Shown: in pieces, positions 11,201-21,826 of the stretch | Numbering within the stretch: position 1 is the stretch's first letter | Layout: each line of letters begins with the position of its first letter | NCBI RefSeq assembly: GCF_000090795.2 | Contig: NW_003546242.1 | Coordinates: 1,766,938 to 1,830,937 of the forward strand | DNA from: Amphimedon queenslandica | Lineage: Eukaryota; Porifera; Demospongiae; Haplosclerida; Niphatidae | Length of the DNA stretch: 64,000 nucleotides | Direction of reading: 5' to 3' | The notes under the pieces: model-generated | What the model saw: only the letters and a program-made list of their open reading frames with translations | Database searches by the model: none | What the model was told of the DNA's origin: nothing | Translations under genes and position numbers: made by a program

Positions 11201-14200
11201 TAATTCACGTGGCCCATTCACTGGTATATCCATGTTTACTTATGCTCCTAATGGTCAGAATATAGTACAGTATAATCCTATAGCTTCTAAAACCTTTAAT
11301 GTTGACTCAAGTTACCAAATAGTCGTTGATAGTAATGGTAACACACTCCTAACTAATGATGGTATGGTCAAAGGATTACTATCCAACCCACAATTTGGAG
11401 TGACTTTTAGCAACAGGGACGCCCAAGGTAACTTTTTCCTAATGATAAGATGCAGCAGTATTGAGAGGATGGGTAGGAACACAGCACGTCATGAGGTACC
11501 CACTGGGGGCACTGTAAGATTATTGGGAACCTCCTTTGGTGGCATCATGAATGGCAACGCCATATTCCTTGGAGTGACAGCAAGCCTTGTACAAACTTAT
11601 TACTCCAATGAAACTATCCCAACCACTGTATCAGGGACACCACCTTATAATCAAACTGCCATGACTATATTTTACGTCTACATAACTGGAGATCCTGGAG
11701 CTACTGCTACAGTTTTCATTACTGATAGAGCTACACTTGATGCTGCTATTAATAGTGAGTTATTAAGACCAGTGGCAACATCTACTCCTGATCCTGCTAT
11801 ACCTGGACCAGGAACCACTGCACCACCACCTGTGACCACTAGCGGTATAACGGTAGTCATTAGAAATGATGAAATGGGTAATCCTATAGTACGGGCCATG
11901 AACCGTAACACTGGTAGTGATACTAATATAATATCATTGACTGGTGGTTCACAGCTTAACATTAGCACTGGTCAAACTATTGAATATAAACATCCTAACC
12001 TATCTATAGTTAAACCAGGTGGAATTAGACAGAGATTGAGTGGCAATATTTTTGAGTGTATTTACTTTCGTGATGGAGATTTACAATCTTTTTTTCAAAA
12101 TGCTACAACAACTGCAAGTAGAGATGGCCTACTGGTGGCTAGTGAAATATCAGGAACTGCTTTCTTCACTGATGACTCTGAAACCATTGACACAATTAGA
12201 TCTGCTAATCCTCCTACTACTTTTAGTGGTGGAGTCATTATAATTGATGGTAACCCGGTCCTTACAATAGGAGGATCAGTGACTAATCCTATTACTGAGA
12301 ACACCACTCTATCAGTCAGTTCAGTACAAAGTGTTAGGTTTAGTAACTCAAGGTATTCCGTTATCAATCAGGATGGATCTACTGCTTTCAGATCAAAGAA
12401 TCAAATGTTTAACACATTGATTCAGTATCAATCTAACTCAGATCAAGTTAATGTTTTATCTCTAACAAGTACAGAAGTAGCTTTTCAAGGACCACAGACA
12501 ATATCTGTCAGTTCAGACAGAATCATTGTTAGCAATCGTCCTGAGATTAATAATGCTATTGATGCAGTTATATCACCTCCATCACAAACAGTAGGGACTA
12601 GAGTGGACAGTAACAATAACACAATTTTGGTTATTGGTGGGCGGGATATACTACCAATGAATAATGCATTGGTACGTCGTGTTCAAAGTTATGAGTTTAT
12701 TAGTTACAACAACTCTTTGATCAATGTCACTAATGCTATTACTGATAAAATGAGTGGATCTATGATACCAGCAAATGTGTTCACCACATATACTCCAAAT
12801 GATGATGAGCCAATTTCATTTAATGAATCTGCTTCTTCGATGCCATTTGGATTCGGCTACTTGTACTACACTCCCATTAATGATTCCTTCTTTGTCAGTA
12901 GGCCTGATGTTGCGTCCACTATATTCTCAATATTTAATGTTACTAGTACTTTACCTCCTCCACCTGCTACGATGACTCCAATACCTGAGGAACCTATATC
13001 CCCAGGTAATCCTGACACAGCTTTTGTTCTTAATTCTGATGGATCATCCTGGGTCCCTTATGCTTACACGCCAGTGAGTTACTAATTATTAGTAACCATT
13101 AATAATTAATAAATAGTAACTAGTAATGTATAAATTAATTAATTTATTATTGTAATTCTTTCAGTGTTCTCGTACTTGTGGTGGTGGTATTAGGGTGAGA
13201 CAGTTAAAGTGTCAAACACCAGCTGGTGATCATGTAAGAACATGTACTCAACCTACGGAGCCTACCTCCACTGACATACCTCCATCAATCAAAGTGTGCA
13301 GCCTACAGGATTGCAACAGTGAGTCATAATATTGAGAAAAATTTTGGTGAATTATTTGCTAAATTTTTGGTGACTGGCAAATCAAATTTTATACCATTGA
13401 GCATGTACATATGTGTATATGTAATGAATAGTTCAAAATGAATTTTGGCAAATCTATATAAAAGCTCCAAATTCCCACTCCAAAATTACCAACTACGTGT
13501 ACAATGCACAATGTTCTTATTGCTAAACCTTAATTGTCTCTTATTTTACAGATCCTAATACAATCCTTAACGTCCCAGCCCCTGATGTGAGTGAAGTCAA
13601 TATGACTATTACTGGTGTACCAGGCAGTGCCATATATGGGCGTGGTATATATTACATAACCTCTAGTGCTTCTGATGACACCTACATGATAACATTTAAC
13701 AGCCACTGTATGAAGACAGGATCCACGTATAAAATTGTACAGGAGAGGGTAAATGGAGCTTTAGTGACCAACAATAACATTAATCTTGAGACCAATTTTG
13801 TTGATAGGATACTCAACTCCACTATTACTGACTTTACTGTCAACTATAATTACAATGGAATGATGTTCCCCGTGACAGTTATTAGGAGTGATGGGTTCCA
13901 TGACGATGAAGTGGTTACCACAAGTGGATCTGTCTCTTATAACAATGGGGTACTAATATTTGATATGAGGAACCTCTACGGTTTTACCATGGTTACTAAA
14001 CTGGATAGATTACAGAGTATAATGTTTGTTAATTCATTCCCGCAGGACGAGCNNNNNNNNNNNNNNNNNNNNNNNNNNNNNNNNNNNNNNNNNNNNNNNN
14101 NNNNNNNNNNNNNNNNNNNNNNNNNNNNNNNNNNNNNNNNNNNNNNNNNNNNNNNNNNNNNNNNNNNNNNNNNNNNNNNNNNNNNNNNNNNNNNNNNNNN

Positions 14201-14913
14201 NNNNNNNNNNNNNNNNNNNNNNNNNNNNNNNNNNNNNNNNNNNNNNNNNNNNNNNNNNNNNNNNNNNNNNNNNNNNNNNNNNNNNNNNNNNNNNNNNNNN
14301 NNNNNNNNNNNNNNNNNNNNNNNNNNNNNNNNNNNNNNNNNNNNNNNNNNNNNNNNNNNNNNNNNNNNNNNNNNNNNNNNNNNNNNNNNNNNNNNNNNNN
14401 NNNNNNNNNNNNNNNNNNNNNNNNNNNNNNNNNNNNNNNNNNNNNNNNNNNNNNNNNNNNNNNNNNNNNNNNNNNNNNNNNNNNNNNNNNNNNNNNNNNN
14501 NNNNNACTGAAGTAGGGATTGAGCAGGAAGTAGTTACTGCTCCACCGACAGAGGCGACTCCAGCACCTCCTGGTAGTTAGGTAGTTGAGCTGATACCAGG
14601 TCGTCGATGGTTTTGACTACTAATGGTTTAATATTTGGTTCATTGATCCACTCAACTGGACAGTGTAACAGTGTGAATGTTTTACCAGCTGTGCTGTGGG
14701 CAGCGCCTAGGTAGTCTGAACCATAATAGAAATAACAAAGAATTTTAGAAAATAATAATATACAATAATAATAATAATAATAACAAATAATAATAATAAG
14801 TACTTTTTGTGTTCTTGTTGACCAGAAGCTCAGTGTATCAAACATTTGCCTCATGGCTCCGTCAAGCCACATTTAGTACAGTTATCAGCTGGCAGTCTTG
14901 TCAATCATGTGGA
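8299..14913 (+). CDS. Secreted TSP1-repeat protein with giant beta-rich exon (partial model, crosses assembly gap)
   Basis: Exons I support: 8299-8328, 8408-8452, 8524-8577, 9131-9299, 9766-13073, 13165-13318, 13552 into the gap, 14506-14572, 14826-14913. All junctions before the gap are GT-AG and in phase. The first two exons encode a signal peptide (MSSLMSFALL plus FLCIFVSF). Exon 4 holds a first TSP1-like motif (CSVTCGGGC) with dense cysteines. Exon 5 (1103 residues) is Ser/Thr/Gly/Asn-rich, full of NxS/T sites and short beta-strand-like segments of the type 'G..I..NG..V', with a Pro/Thr linker (GPGTTAPPPVTTSG). Exon 6 is a second TSP1 motif (CSRTCGGGIRVRQLKC), preceded across the junction by W.PYAYTP. 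Exon 7 repeats the beta-rich style. The last two exons give a PT-rich linker and an uncertain tail; the true 3' end is not resolved. An extracellular adhesion or matrix role is inferred. The large domain is not one I recognise. Confidence 0.8.
9090..9126. repeat. ATT microsatellite
   Basis: A run of TTA/ATT triplets lies immediately before the acceptor of the first TSP1 exon and serves as part of its pyrimidine-poor 3' intron tract. Confidence 0.8.
9315..9715. mobile_element. Non-autonomous hAT element in TSP1-gene intron 4
   Basis: The element starts TAGGGCTAGGCAAATT and ends AATTTGCCTACTGGTACCCCTA. The flanking 8 bases TCTGTTGC occur at 307-314 and again at 716-723 of the same kilobase (9307-9314 and 9716-9723), a perfect 8-bp target duplication typical of hAT. 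It makes up about 400 of the 466 bases of the intron; removing it leaves an intron of the local usual size. No transposase remains. Confidence 0.85.
14053..14505. other. Assembly gap (453 N)
   Basis: A run of N inside the coding exon that starts at 13552. Open frames that appear to cross it are artefacts. Confidence 1.
14573..14715 (-). pseudogene. LanC-like (LANCL) exon fragment, antisense in the TSP1 gene
   Basis: The minus strand reads YLGAAHSTAGKTFTLL then IKPLVVKTIDDLVSAQLPN. This aligns with the LANCL segment of the form Y(V/L)GAAHG.AGI...L....L..LVKP.VDYV..L.FPSGNYP. A plausible acceptor precedes it (TTATGGTTCAG). Further upstream on the same strand (about 14830-14870) a piece LSFWSTRTQ could match the preceding LANCL segment, but its splice phase does not join. 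Glycine of the AAHG motif is serine here. Either a decayed copy or an exon of a gene whose remainder is lost in the gap; identity is moderately supported. Confidence 0.5.
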
Positions 14914-15590
14914 GTAAGTAGTCCAGCTAGCCTAGTCACTATAATTAGACTGATACTTCAACTGGACAATAAATAGTCTATTTAATTTTACAGCTTCATG
15001 TCTTGTGAATATAATTTATTGTGCCTTTTCACAAAGTACAAACATGTACATGTAGTAGCATCATTTTATATAGAACTAAATGATTATTATAGTTCCCTTG
15101 CTCAATTAACTAACCCCACATCAACCCACAGCATCACTATTACTGTTCTTGCTAGTATCATAACTGTTTCCAAGCCACCAGCATCATCAGCTGATTCCAA
15201 GCTCAAATTTTTGGTCACAGCCTTAAAAAGCAGCAAATTTCTCAAAATTAATTTTCCTTGTACTATCCAATCTTTTCCCAAAAATGGCCTCAAATTTTTA
15301 TTACATTTTTGATAAGAGAGAGATGCATGTGTACATATGCATGTACAGAGAGGGAGGATAAAGAAATCACATTTAAGTAATAAAAAAAGGATTTCTCTTT
15401 TAGCCATTTCTGACAAATGTGGTTTTGATTGGAAACAGCTGAAAATTAAGTAAGAGCATTGTACATGTAGGCACGAAGTACTCTACTTCAAATAGTACAT
15501 AGTCTTGGCCCAAATTTTGAGCTCCATGTGTTATTGAGCATCTGTATAATAGTGCAAAATGGTAGGTTTATTTTAGTGATCAATGTATCA
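14914..15590. other. Region between TSP1 gene and duplicated selD copy
   Basis: An open frame in phase with the last TSP1-gene exon continues from an acceptor at about 14994 and includes a hydrophobic stretch (SITITVLASIITV), so a terminal membrane exon is possible, but composition beyond about 15200 looks non-coding. Nothing else is recognised. Confidence 0.35.
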
Positions 15591-15806
15591 AATTCTGACT
15601 AGATCTAGGCTTGGGTTGATCTACAGGTAAAATCTTCTCTATGGTCTAAATTTAGATTTAATTGATGAGTCAGTGTAGATACTTGTAAGCATAATTATGC
15701 TCAATGCACAGCACATAATTTGAGAATATTATTGTATTAAAAACAAAACTGATAAGCATGATAGTTAACAACAAGATTCAATAAAATATTTAGTCTTATA
15801 CATGTA

Positions 15807-15874
15807 GCTTTGCTGAAACATCTGTTTTGCAGCACCAGTGTGATTGATTTAGCCACAAAACTTCACATCAAAGC
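15807..15874 (-). promoter_or_regulatory. SECIS element of the dead selD copy
   Basis: Base for base the same hairpin as the element at 25495-25562: lower stem GCTTTG/CAAAGC, core GTGA/AGA, 10-bp upper stem GTTTTGTGGC/GCTGCAAAAC, apical loop starting TAAA. It is preserved although the upstream gene copy lacks the selenocysteine codon, so it now has no recoding job; its identity reflects a recent duplication. Confidence 0.75.
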
Positions 15875-17266
15875 ACATGTACAAGAGACATGCATGTAAT
15901 AATTTGAATAGCTTCATTACAATCTTTAGAGAGTGTTATTGTGCAGTACATTAATAACTTTCATATCTGGTGAAATGGAGGCTTCTCTACTGCCAGGTAT
16001 AACATCTCCAATGATCCATGCTTGGACTTTATCAATTTCCTAATGATAAATTTATGGTTTGAAACAATAAATAAAAGATTTGGTTTACTTCAATTTCTTT
16101 ACAAAACAATTTAACTTGATCTTTTGAAAGTATAACAACTAGACCACCTATTGAGTAATTAGCAGCAATATTTATCTACATTCTAGAGCTTTACCTGAAG
16201 TTTCTGCTGAGAATCCTTCTCTTAGTTTGAAGTTCAGACCATTATCTGCAGCTTTCAAGGCAACCACATCCATATGATCCAATACTAAAGTAAATATACA
16301 AATCAACAACATACATGTACATGTGCTTGTAAATGCAACCAGGTTCATAAACAAAGATGTGGATGAATCAGTATAGGCTACTCAAGATTAATGATTGAAC
16401 TATTACATCAGGGCTTCTCACAGAATTCTAGCATAGTGATTCTTGTCAGTGAGTTTTAAAAATTGCTCAAAAATATAGTAGAGGGCATAAAAATTACTAG
16501 AAAAGATTATTCAATTTTATAAATTTATTTCTGATAAATATGCACATACATGTACATGCTTTTATGTTGAGTAGAAAACATATAACTATAGCATTAGTAG
16601 AAAGCTCAAGCCTAATAGATGCATATTACATGTACATGTATTTTTGTTGGTGGTTGCATTTTGTTTAATTGCGAGTGTCAATTAATGCCCTAATTATGCT
16701 CCAGTACTAATGGCATTTAACTTACTTGGAAGAGAATGAATAACAAATGAAATTGACATCAGTACATCAGTAGCACCATGAGCTCCTGTTACAAAAAGTA
16801 AAAGTCATTATTCAATTCAAATGTTACAGTACATAGGAGCTATCTTAGTGTGCACATAATCACTATCAAATTCAATATTTATAGACATGTACGAGTGAAA
16901 GTATATTATACTACACATCAGTTTATGCCTAATGAAGTAATGAAACATGGAACAAAATCAACAACATACAAGGAACAATGCAAAATTAATTTGCAACATA
17001 CAAAAATGTGCCAAAATTGCAAATATTACTTTTGAAAATACATGGCTATCAAAACTTACCATACCTGTGCATCAATTTTGCTCCAGTTTTATTTAATCTA
17101 GCCATTGAGTATATAGCAGCAAGGTAAGCTGATTTAACTAAAATTAAAATAAATTATGCATACAAGTAGTGTATTCCTATGCATTACTTTGTTCTTTGGT
17201 AACAAGGCTTTCGAATTCTTCCCATTGTTGCTATAATACATGTACACGAGCACACAAATTAGTAAT

Positions 17267-17406
17267 ATATAGAACATGACCCTGAGTGGTGTATCAGATA
17301 TACACAAAAATGATATTCATAATCCCGAGGGTGTAGCCCGAGGGATTATGAATATCATTTGAGTGTATATCTGATACACCGACGAGGAAAAGGTCATGTT
17401 CTATAT
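17267..17406. repeat. 140-bp foldback with CCCGAGGG at its centre
   Basis: The arms ATATAGAACATGACC... and ...GGTCATGTTCTATAT, and an inner pair including GGTGTATCAGATATACAC and ATGATATTCATAATCCC, pair across almost the whole length, with CCCGAGGG on each side of the tip. It is absent from the equivalent intron in the intact copy, so it was inserted after the duplication. Confidence 0.8.
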
Positions 17407-17418
17407 GGCTTGTATAAT

Positions 17419-18091
17419 GGGAAGCCATAAGAAGGAAAGGTTATGCGCATGCTCAGTAGCACGTGGTACAACTGTAAGGGACCAATATGGCTGAAGGAGA
17501 AGGAGAACCACAAGAAAAAGCAGCAAAAGAAGCGAATGAAAATGTGTAAAGCGCTCAATAAAGGTTAGCCTTCATTAGTGCTGATGAAATGGAAGAAATT
17601 AGTACAGGTTTTGAACCCTTGGACACTAATAAAGATATGAAGGTACTTACTCAATGGCGGTGTGGTGGTAAAAATGTTACTAGCAGTAAAGAATACTCTT
17701 TAGATGTTTCTAGAGGTACAGAATTCATCTCAAATTGACTTGTAGGAGCTACACTTGTTGATAAAAGGTCGTCGCAAAGACTGAAATCATTCTGGAATAT
17801 AATGGGCATGCAATTCAATCAATCTTTGCAGAAATAAAGACTACTATTATATCAGTTTATTTACAAAATCTTTTATTAATAACATATTTTGCTGTTTTAC
17901 AAATGACCTTTTGTTATCATTGTTATCACAACTGAACAAGCCAAGCATTACTTCCGGTGAAATATATATATTGCACTGTTGGTGCCTTTAATCATAGCTA
18001 TGTCACATCCTGGTAAATATGTATATTGCACCGGAAGTGATCGTCTACCAGATATAAACCCAACGCGGTGCCTTTCATCTTATGGCTTCCC
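17419..18091. mobile_element. TIR element (~673 bp) inserted in the dead selD copy
   Basis: The ends GGGAAGCCATAAGA.GGAAAGG (left) and the reverse complement GGGAAGCCATAAGATGAAAGG (right) match over 21 bp with one or two differences. Inside are a CG-containing start-like block (TGCGCATGC..CAG...CACGTG), a short ATG frame (MAEGEGEPQEKAAKEANE), and a coding-like 56-codon open frame at about 17579-17740 (FISADEMEEI...). A second internal palindrome (CTTCCGGTG/CACCGGAAG) lies near the right end. The class is unknown. Absent from the matching intron of the intact gene. Confidence 0.7.
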
Positions 18092-18850
18092 ATGATACAA
18101 TAAAGTATATCACATACTGTTTCTATCCACTGATGAGCATTTACAGCGGCAATCTAAGTTCCTAATGGTTTAGTCAGAACAAGCACATCACCAGCAGCAA
18201 CTGCTTGATCAGGCCTAAAATGGAAATATCATTTACACAATTGGACAAGGTCAACACTTACATTATAAACTTTTCTCTCATGGTAATGGCAGATGCTACC
18301 CCACCAATAATAAACCATGGATTAATAACTGTCTGACCTCCATTACAACTTGTGCCTGCTTCAATGCATAAATCTACAAGTACACATATGAAATCACAAC
18401 ATCTTTCTCCTTTTTTGATAGTTGACTAGTAACACCTAACAGCATTAGCATATTGTCACAATATTCAACTCCCACAGCATAAAGGTCACTCAATACATTA
18501 GCACAAGCAATTTTCCTCTGCAGAAAAAATTATGCAGTTAATCAGGTACCTGGCATACCCTATCACATAAATGGCTCTATAATATAAAGATTTACCTGCA
18601 TATATGGATCATCAACCAAAGGATAAAAGCTAAAGAAAGTTAAGTTGTTTAAAAATAGATCATGTACATGTACAGTAATAGAGTAAAAAATAAATAAATA
18701 AATTAGCCAAATGCTGCATATGCCAAAAATTTCAAGATCACAAATGAGTAATGGTCAATTAAGGCTTTCCAAATTGCTTGAAACATCACATGCCATCTGT
18801 AACTCCATGTTAAAGACCAGCTCACACAAGAACCACATAATTCAAAAATA

Positions 18851-20119
18851 AAAGCAGGAGCAGAGTGGAATATGTGGTGTGTAGTTGTTATGATTATAAT
18901 CAAATACTTATAGTATAACTAGTCTAAGATATAAATTTTTTGTCATTTTCATTGTGTATTAAAATATTATTCTTCACGAGAACAACTTAAACAAAAGCTT
19001 TAAAAATAATTAAACTAAAATAAATCAAATTCAAATTACAGTTAATTTTACTTACAATGCTAGCATTAATTAATCAACACAAGTGTAGCAGCTTCATGTA
19101 GATCTACACAAATCATTGATTATAACTGTAAAAATTGTATTGGAGACATCATACAACTCAAATGTCTAATGTCTATGTAGCTAACATCATGCCCAAAAAA
19201 TTTAACCACAACATTGGTTTTTATTTTTTACTAAAATTAAATATAAAAATTATTTCCTCATGTAAAAATTAGCATTTTTTGGTATAAAGTAAATGGTGCA
19301 TTATGTATCATTATTATTTTGACTATTAAGTTATCCTTTCCTAACTTGTGCAGTTGTTTCTAAAATAATTATATGTTTAATCTTAGCATCTGTAGATACA
19401 GCTAAGTATTAAAGTTAGTACTCTGTATCAAATTTGTAGACCGAGTTCAATTCTTTTTTAATGTTGCCTATTAGTAAATAAATTTGTCTCTGCATTTTGT
19501 TCAATCATACATGTAGTACTGTTTGCATGTGAATATGACATTTTAAAAAGACAAAATCAAGTTAAAATAAAGATAGCTATAGCTACCACTTCATCCTTTT
19601 CAAAATAATCAAAATAGCGCTAGTGAAGTGGGGTGTGTAAATTTGCAATGGCAATAGCAGAGGATAAATTTACTTTATTATTAGAATTTCCATACTGTAG
19701 TACATCTTTCATCACACTTTTTAAGTGTGCTAAAATAATTTCTTTAATTTTTGTAGGTCAACCATCAATGTATCTTAACTATAAATTTTTGATAAATCAT
19801 ACATTGTTGTACATACTAGCTATGTTACTGTAGTCTATAATGTGCAAGAGCTTAGCCAACACGATATCACAGAAAAAATTATCAAGCAAGAAAAAGGATA
19901 GACAAAAGAGAGTCAAAGTGAAAGAAAGAGAGAATGCACTAAATATGATCATAAAAGCTAGATGGATGTAAAACACAGATCTAAATACTTAACCAGAATA
20001 GTCTAATCATAATAAAAATAGTAACAATGATAACAATAGATCAAATACTTAATCAGAAGGTTATGGATAATGGATCAGTATAATGAGACTATCGCTGATT
20101 AAAGACTGCAAGGTTATAG
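18851..20119. other. AT-rich intergenic sequence, nothing recognised
   Basis: No exon, TIR or hairpin that I can support. Homology to the selD locus has ended, and the next element begins at about 20120. Confidence 0.5.
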
Positions 20120-20503
20120 ACCAGTTGGTGCTAAGTATATTCATAGAATTTTAAGTGATACCATAAATAAAGTAAAATTTTCCTACAGCGATTTTGGAGT
20201 CTTAGTTTACTACGAGTAGAATGGGAGAAAGCAATATCTTTGCTTCCATAGGTACTAGTGGCACTTATTAAAGTCCATGAGCCAACTCTGGACACTGGAT
20301 GATGGTCAGTAAGCAGTAGCAAGATTGCTGTAACTAATAAATACAGCAGTTTTTGGAGAATAAGCTCTCTCCACGATTGCTCCATAGAAAACCATTGAAA
20401 CTAGGACTCCAAAATGGCGGCAGGAAAATTTTACTTTATTTACGGTATGTATCACAATGAATATACTTAAAATTTTATGAATATACTTAGTGTCAACTGG
20501 TTA
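20120..20503. mobile_element. Long-TIR foldback element upstream of ORC1
   Basis: Arms of roughly 85-100 bp are inverted copies: left ACCAGTTGG.GCTAAGTATATTCATA... and right ending ...AAGTATATTCA, with AAAGTAAAATTTTCCT and GATTTTGGAGTC/ACTCCAAAATGG inside both. The centre is unique. An 84-codon minus frame inside is a by-product of the arms. Confidence 0.75.
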
Positions 20504-20953
20504 TTACTGCTAGCTATCACTATGAGTAATGCCAACAGAACTGCAGACTGTCTCATGCAGTGCCCCAAACCCCACCTGTCTAACTGACTTGTCAAATTGA
20601 TAATAATACATGTATATAAATGTCAAACAATTGGCATGAACGTACAAATCCCTCACATTTTCCTTCAAAATACATGTATATACATGAAACATATTATTAT
20701 TATTACAACAATTATATACTAAAATTACCTCAGATAACTCAAGTTTAGACATTCTCTAATGAAGTCACGAGCAAAAACCACACACTTTCTTACAATAAGA
20801 GAAATAAAACTTTTGTAGCTTTCAAATACATAGACAATCAAATACAGTGACGGTTATTCATGCTCAAATCGACTCTTCTATTGCCACGATAGTCAGTAGT
20901 CACGTGGGTGCACGTGATCACTTTTCAATCCGGTAGTATAATTATCATCAATC

Positions 20954-21773
20954 ATGGATAGCAGTCTCAGAATTAGAAGACGAAGTCTCAGATCAGCCAA
21001 AAAGAGTGACGATATCGATATAGCATTGGAGGAGCCAGGGGTTTATAAAAAGGAGAAGGGGCCCTTATCAAGAAAGCGTGGCCGTCCTGATTCTCCTGAA
21101 TCAACCTCGTAATTATAATTATAATTGCCATTTTTCCTATTACTACTACTACTATTACAGTACTTTAAAATTTCAGCTAAATGTATATACCGTATACCAG
21201 TTTATTTTCGTAGTAAAATATTTTTGCAAATTTTGCGGGTCTGATCATTCGCGAAAATTTTTCACTGCAAAATTCTGCTCTCCATTGCCATGTGGTGCAG
21301 TCTGCATGTGATTTGCAAAAATTAATTCCATGAAATCTTAGAAATACAAGATTCTTGAAAATTTTTCACCACGAAAATAAACCGGTATACAGTATTACTA
21401 TTGCACGAGAAACCCTAGCTTCATAAGCCTTCATTACTATTACTTCTATTACTTTACAATTACTATTTACTATCAGTCGTTACTTCATTTAGAAGGAAGG
21501 GTGGGGTTGTCATTCCGCTCAGACCGGCTTTGGCTACGGTCAGGGGAAGAAGAAAACCATTGGAAATACATGTAGCTCAAGTCAGGTACATGTATGTGTG
21601 CATTTGTACATGTATTTTACATGTATACTCCGCACTAGATTGCACGCTTCCTCAGTTCCTGACAACATCACATGTCGAGAGAAAGAGTTCGCAAATATAT
21701 GTACTTTTATTGAGAGCAAGTTGATTCAGAGAAACGGAGGGTAAATTATATAACCAGCTGCACCTCATTCACA

Positions 21774-21826
<53 letters not shown>

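Larger units (their letters stand above)
15926..18629 (-). pseudogene. 5'-truncated duplicate of selenophosphate synthetase 2
   Basis: Homologues of exons 14 to 5 of the intact gene at 25607-30716 are present: 15926-16039, 16089-16147, 16195-16284, 16726-16785, 17060-17137, 17188-17230, 18118-18214, 18262-18373, about 18390-18517, and 18596-18629. Lesions seen: an in-frame 48-bp loss in the 16726-16785 exon that removes the conserved TGFGILGH segment; a TAG in the 18118-18214 exon where the intact copy has CAG (…LGTQ), plus two extra codons there; and loss of the 3' end and donor of the 18390-18517 exon. Homology to the intact locus ends near 18850, so exons 1-4, including the UGA/Sec exon, are missing. 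The last three exons remain fully open and nearly identical, indicating a recent tandem duplication. Confidence 0.85.

Noticed and set aside
14026-14580. Open frames running through the N block
   Set aside because: N codons have no stops; the frames are artefacts of the gap.
20131-20385. 84-codon minus-strand frame
   Set aside because: It lies within the arms and loop of the foldback element at 20120-20503 and has no recognisable domain.
20729-20752. Possible first exon (MSKLELSE plus donor) divergent from ORC1
   Set aside because: Only eight codons, no second exon found; too short to support.
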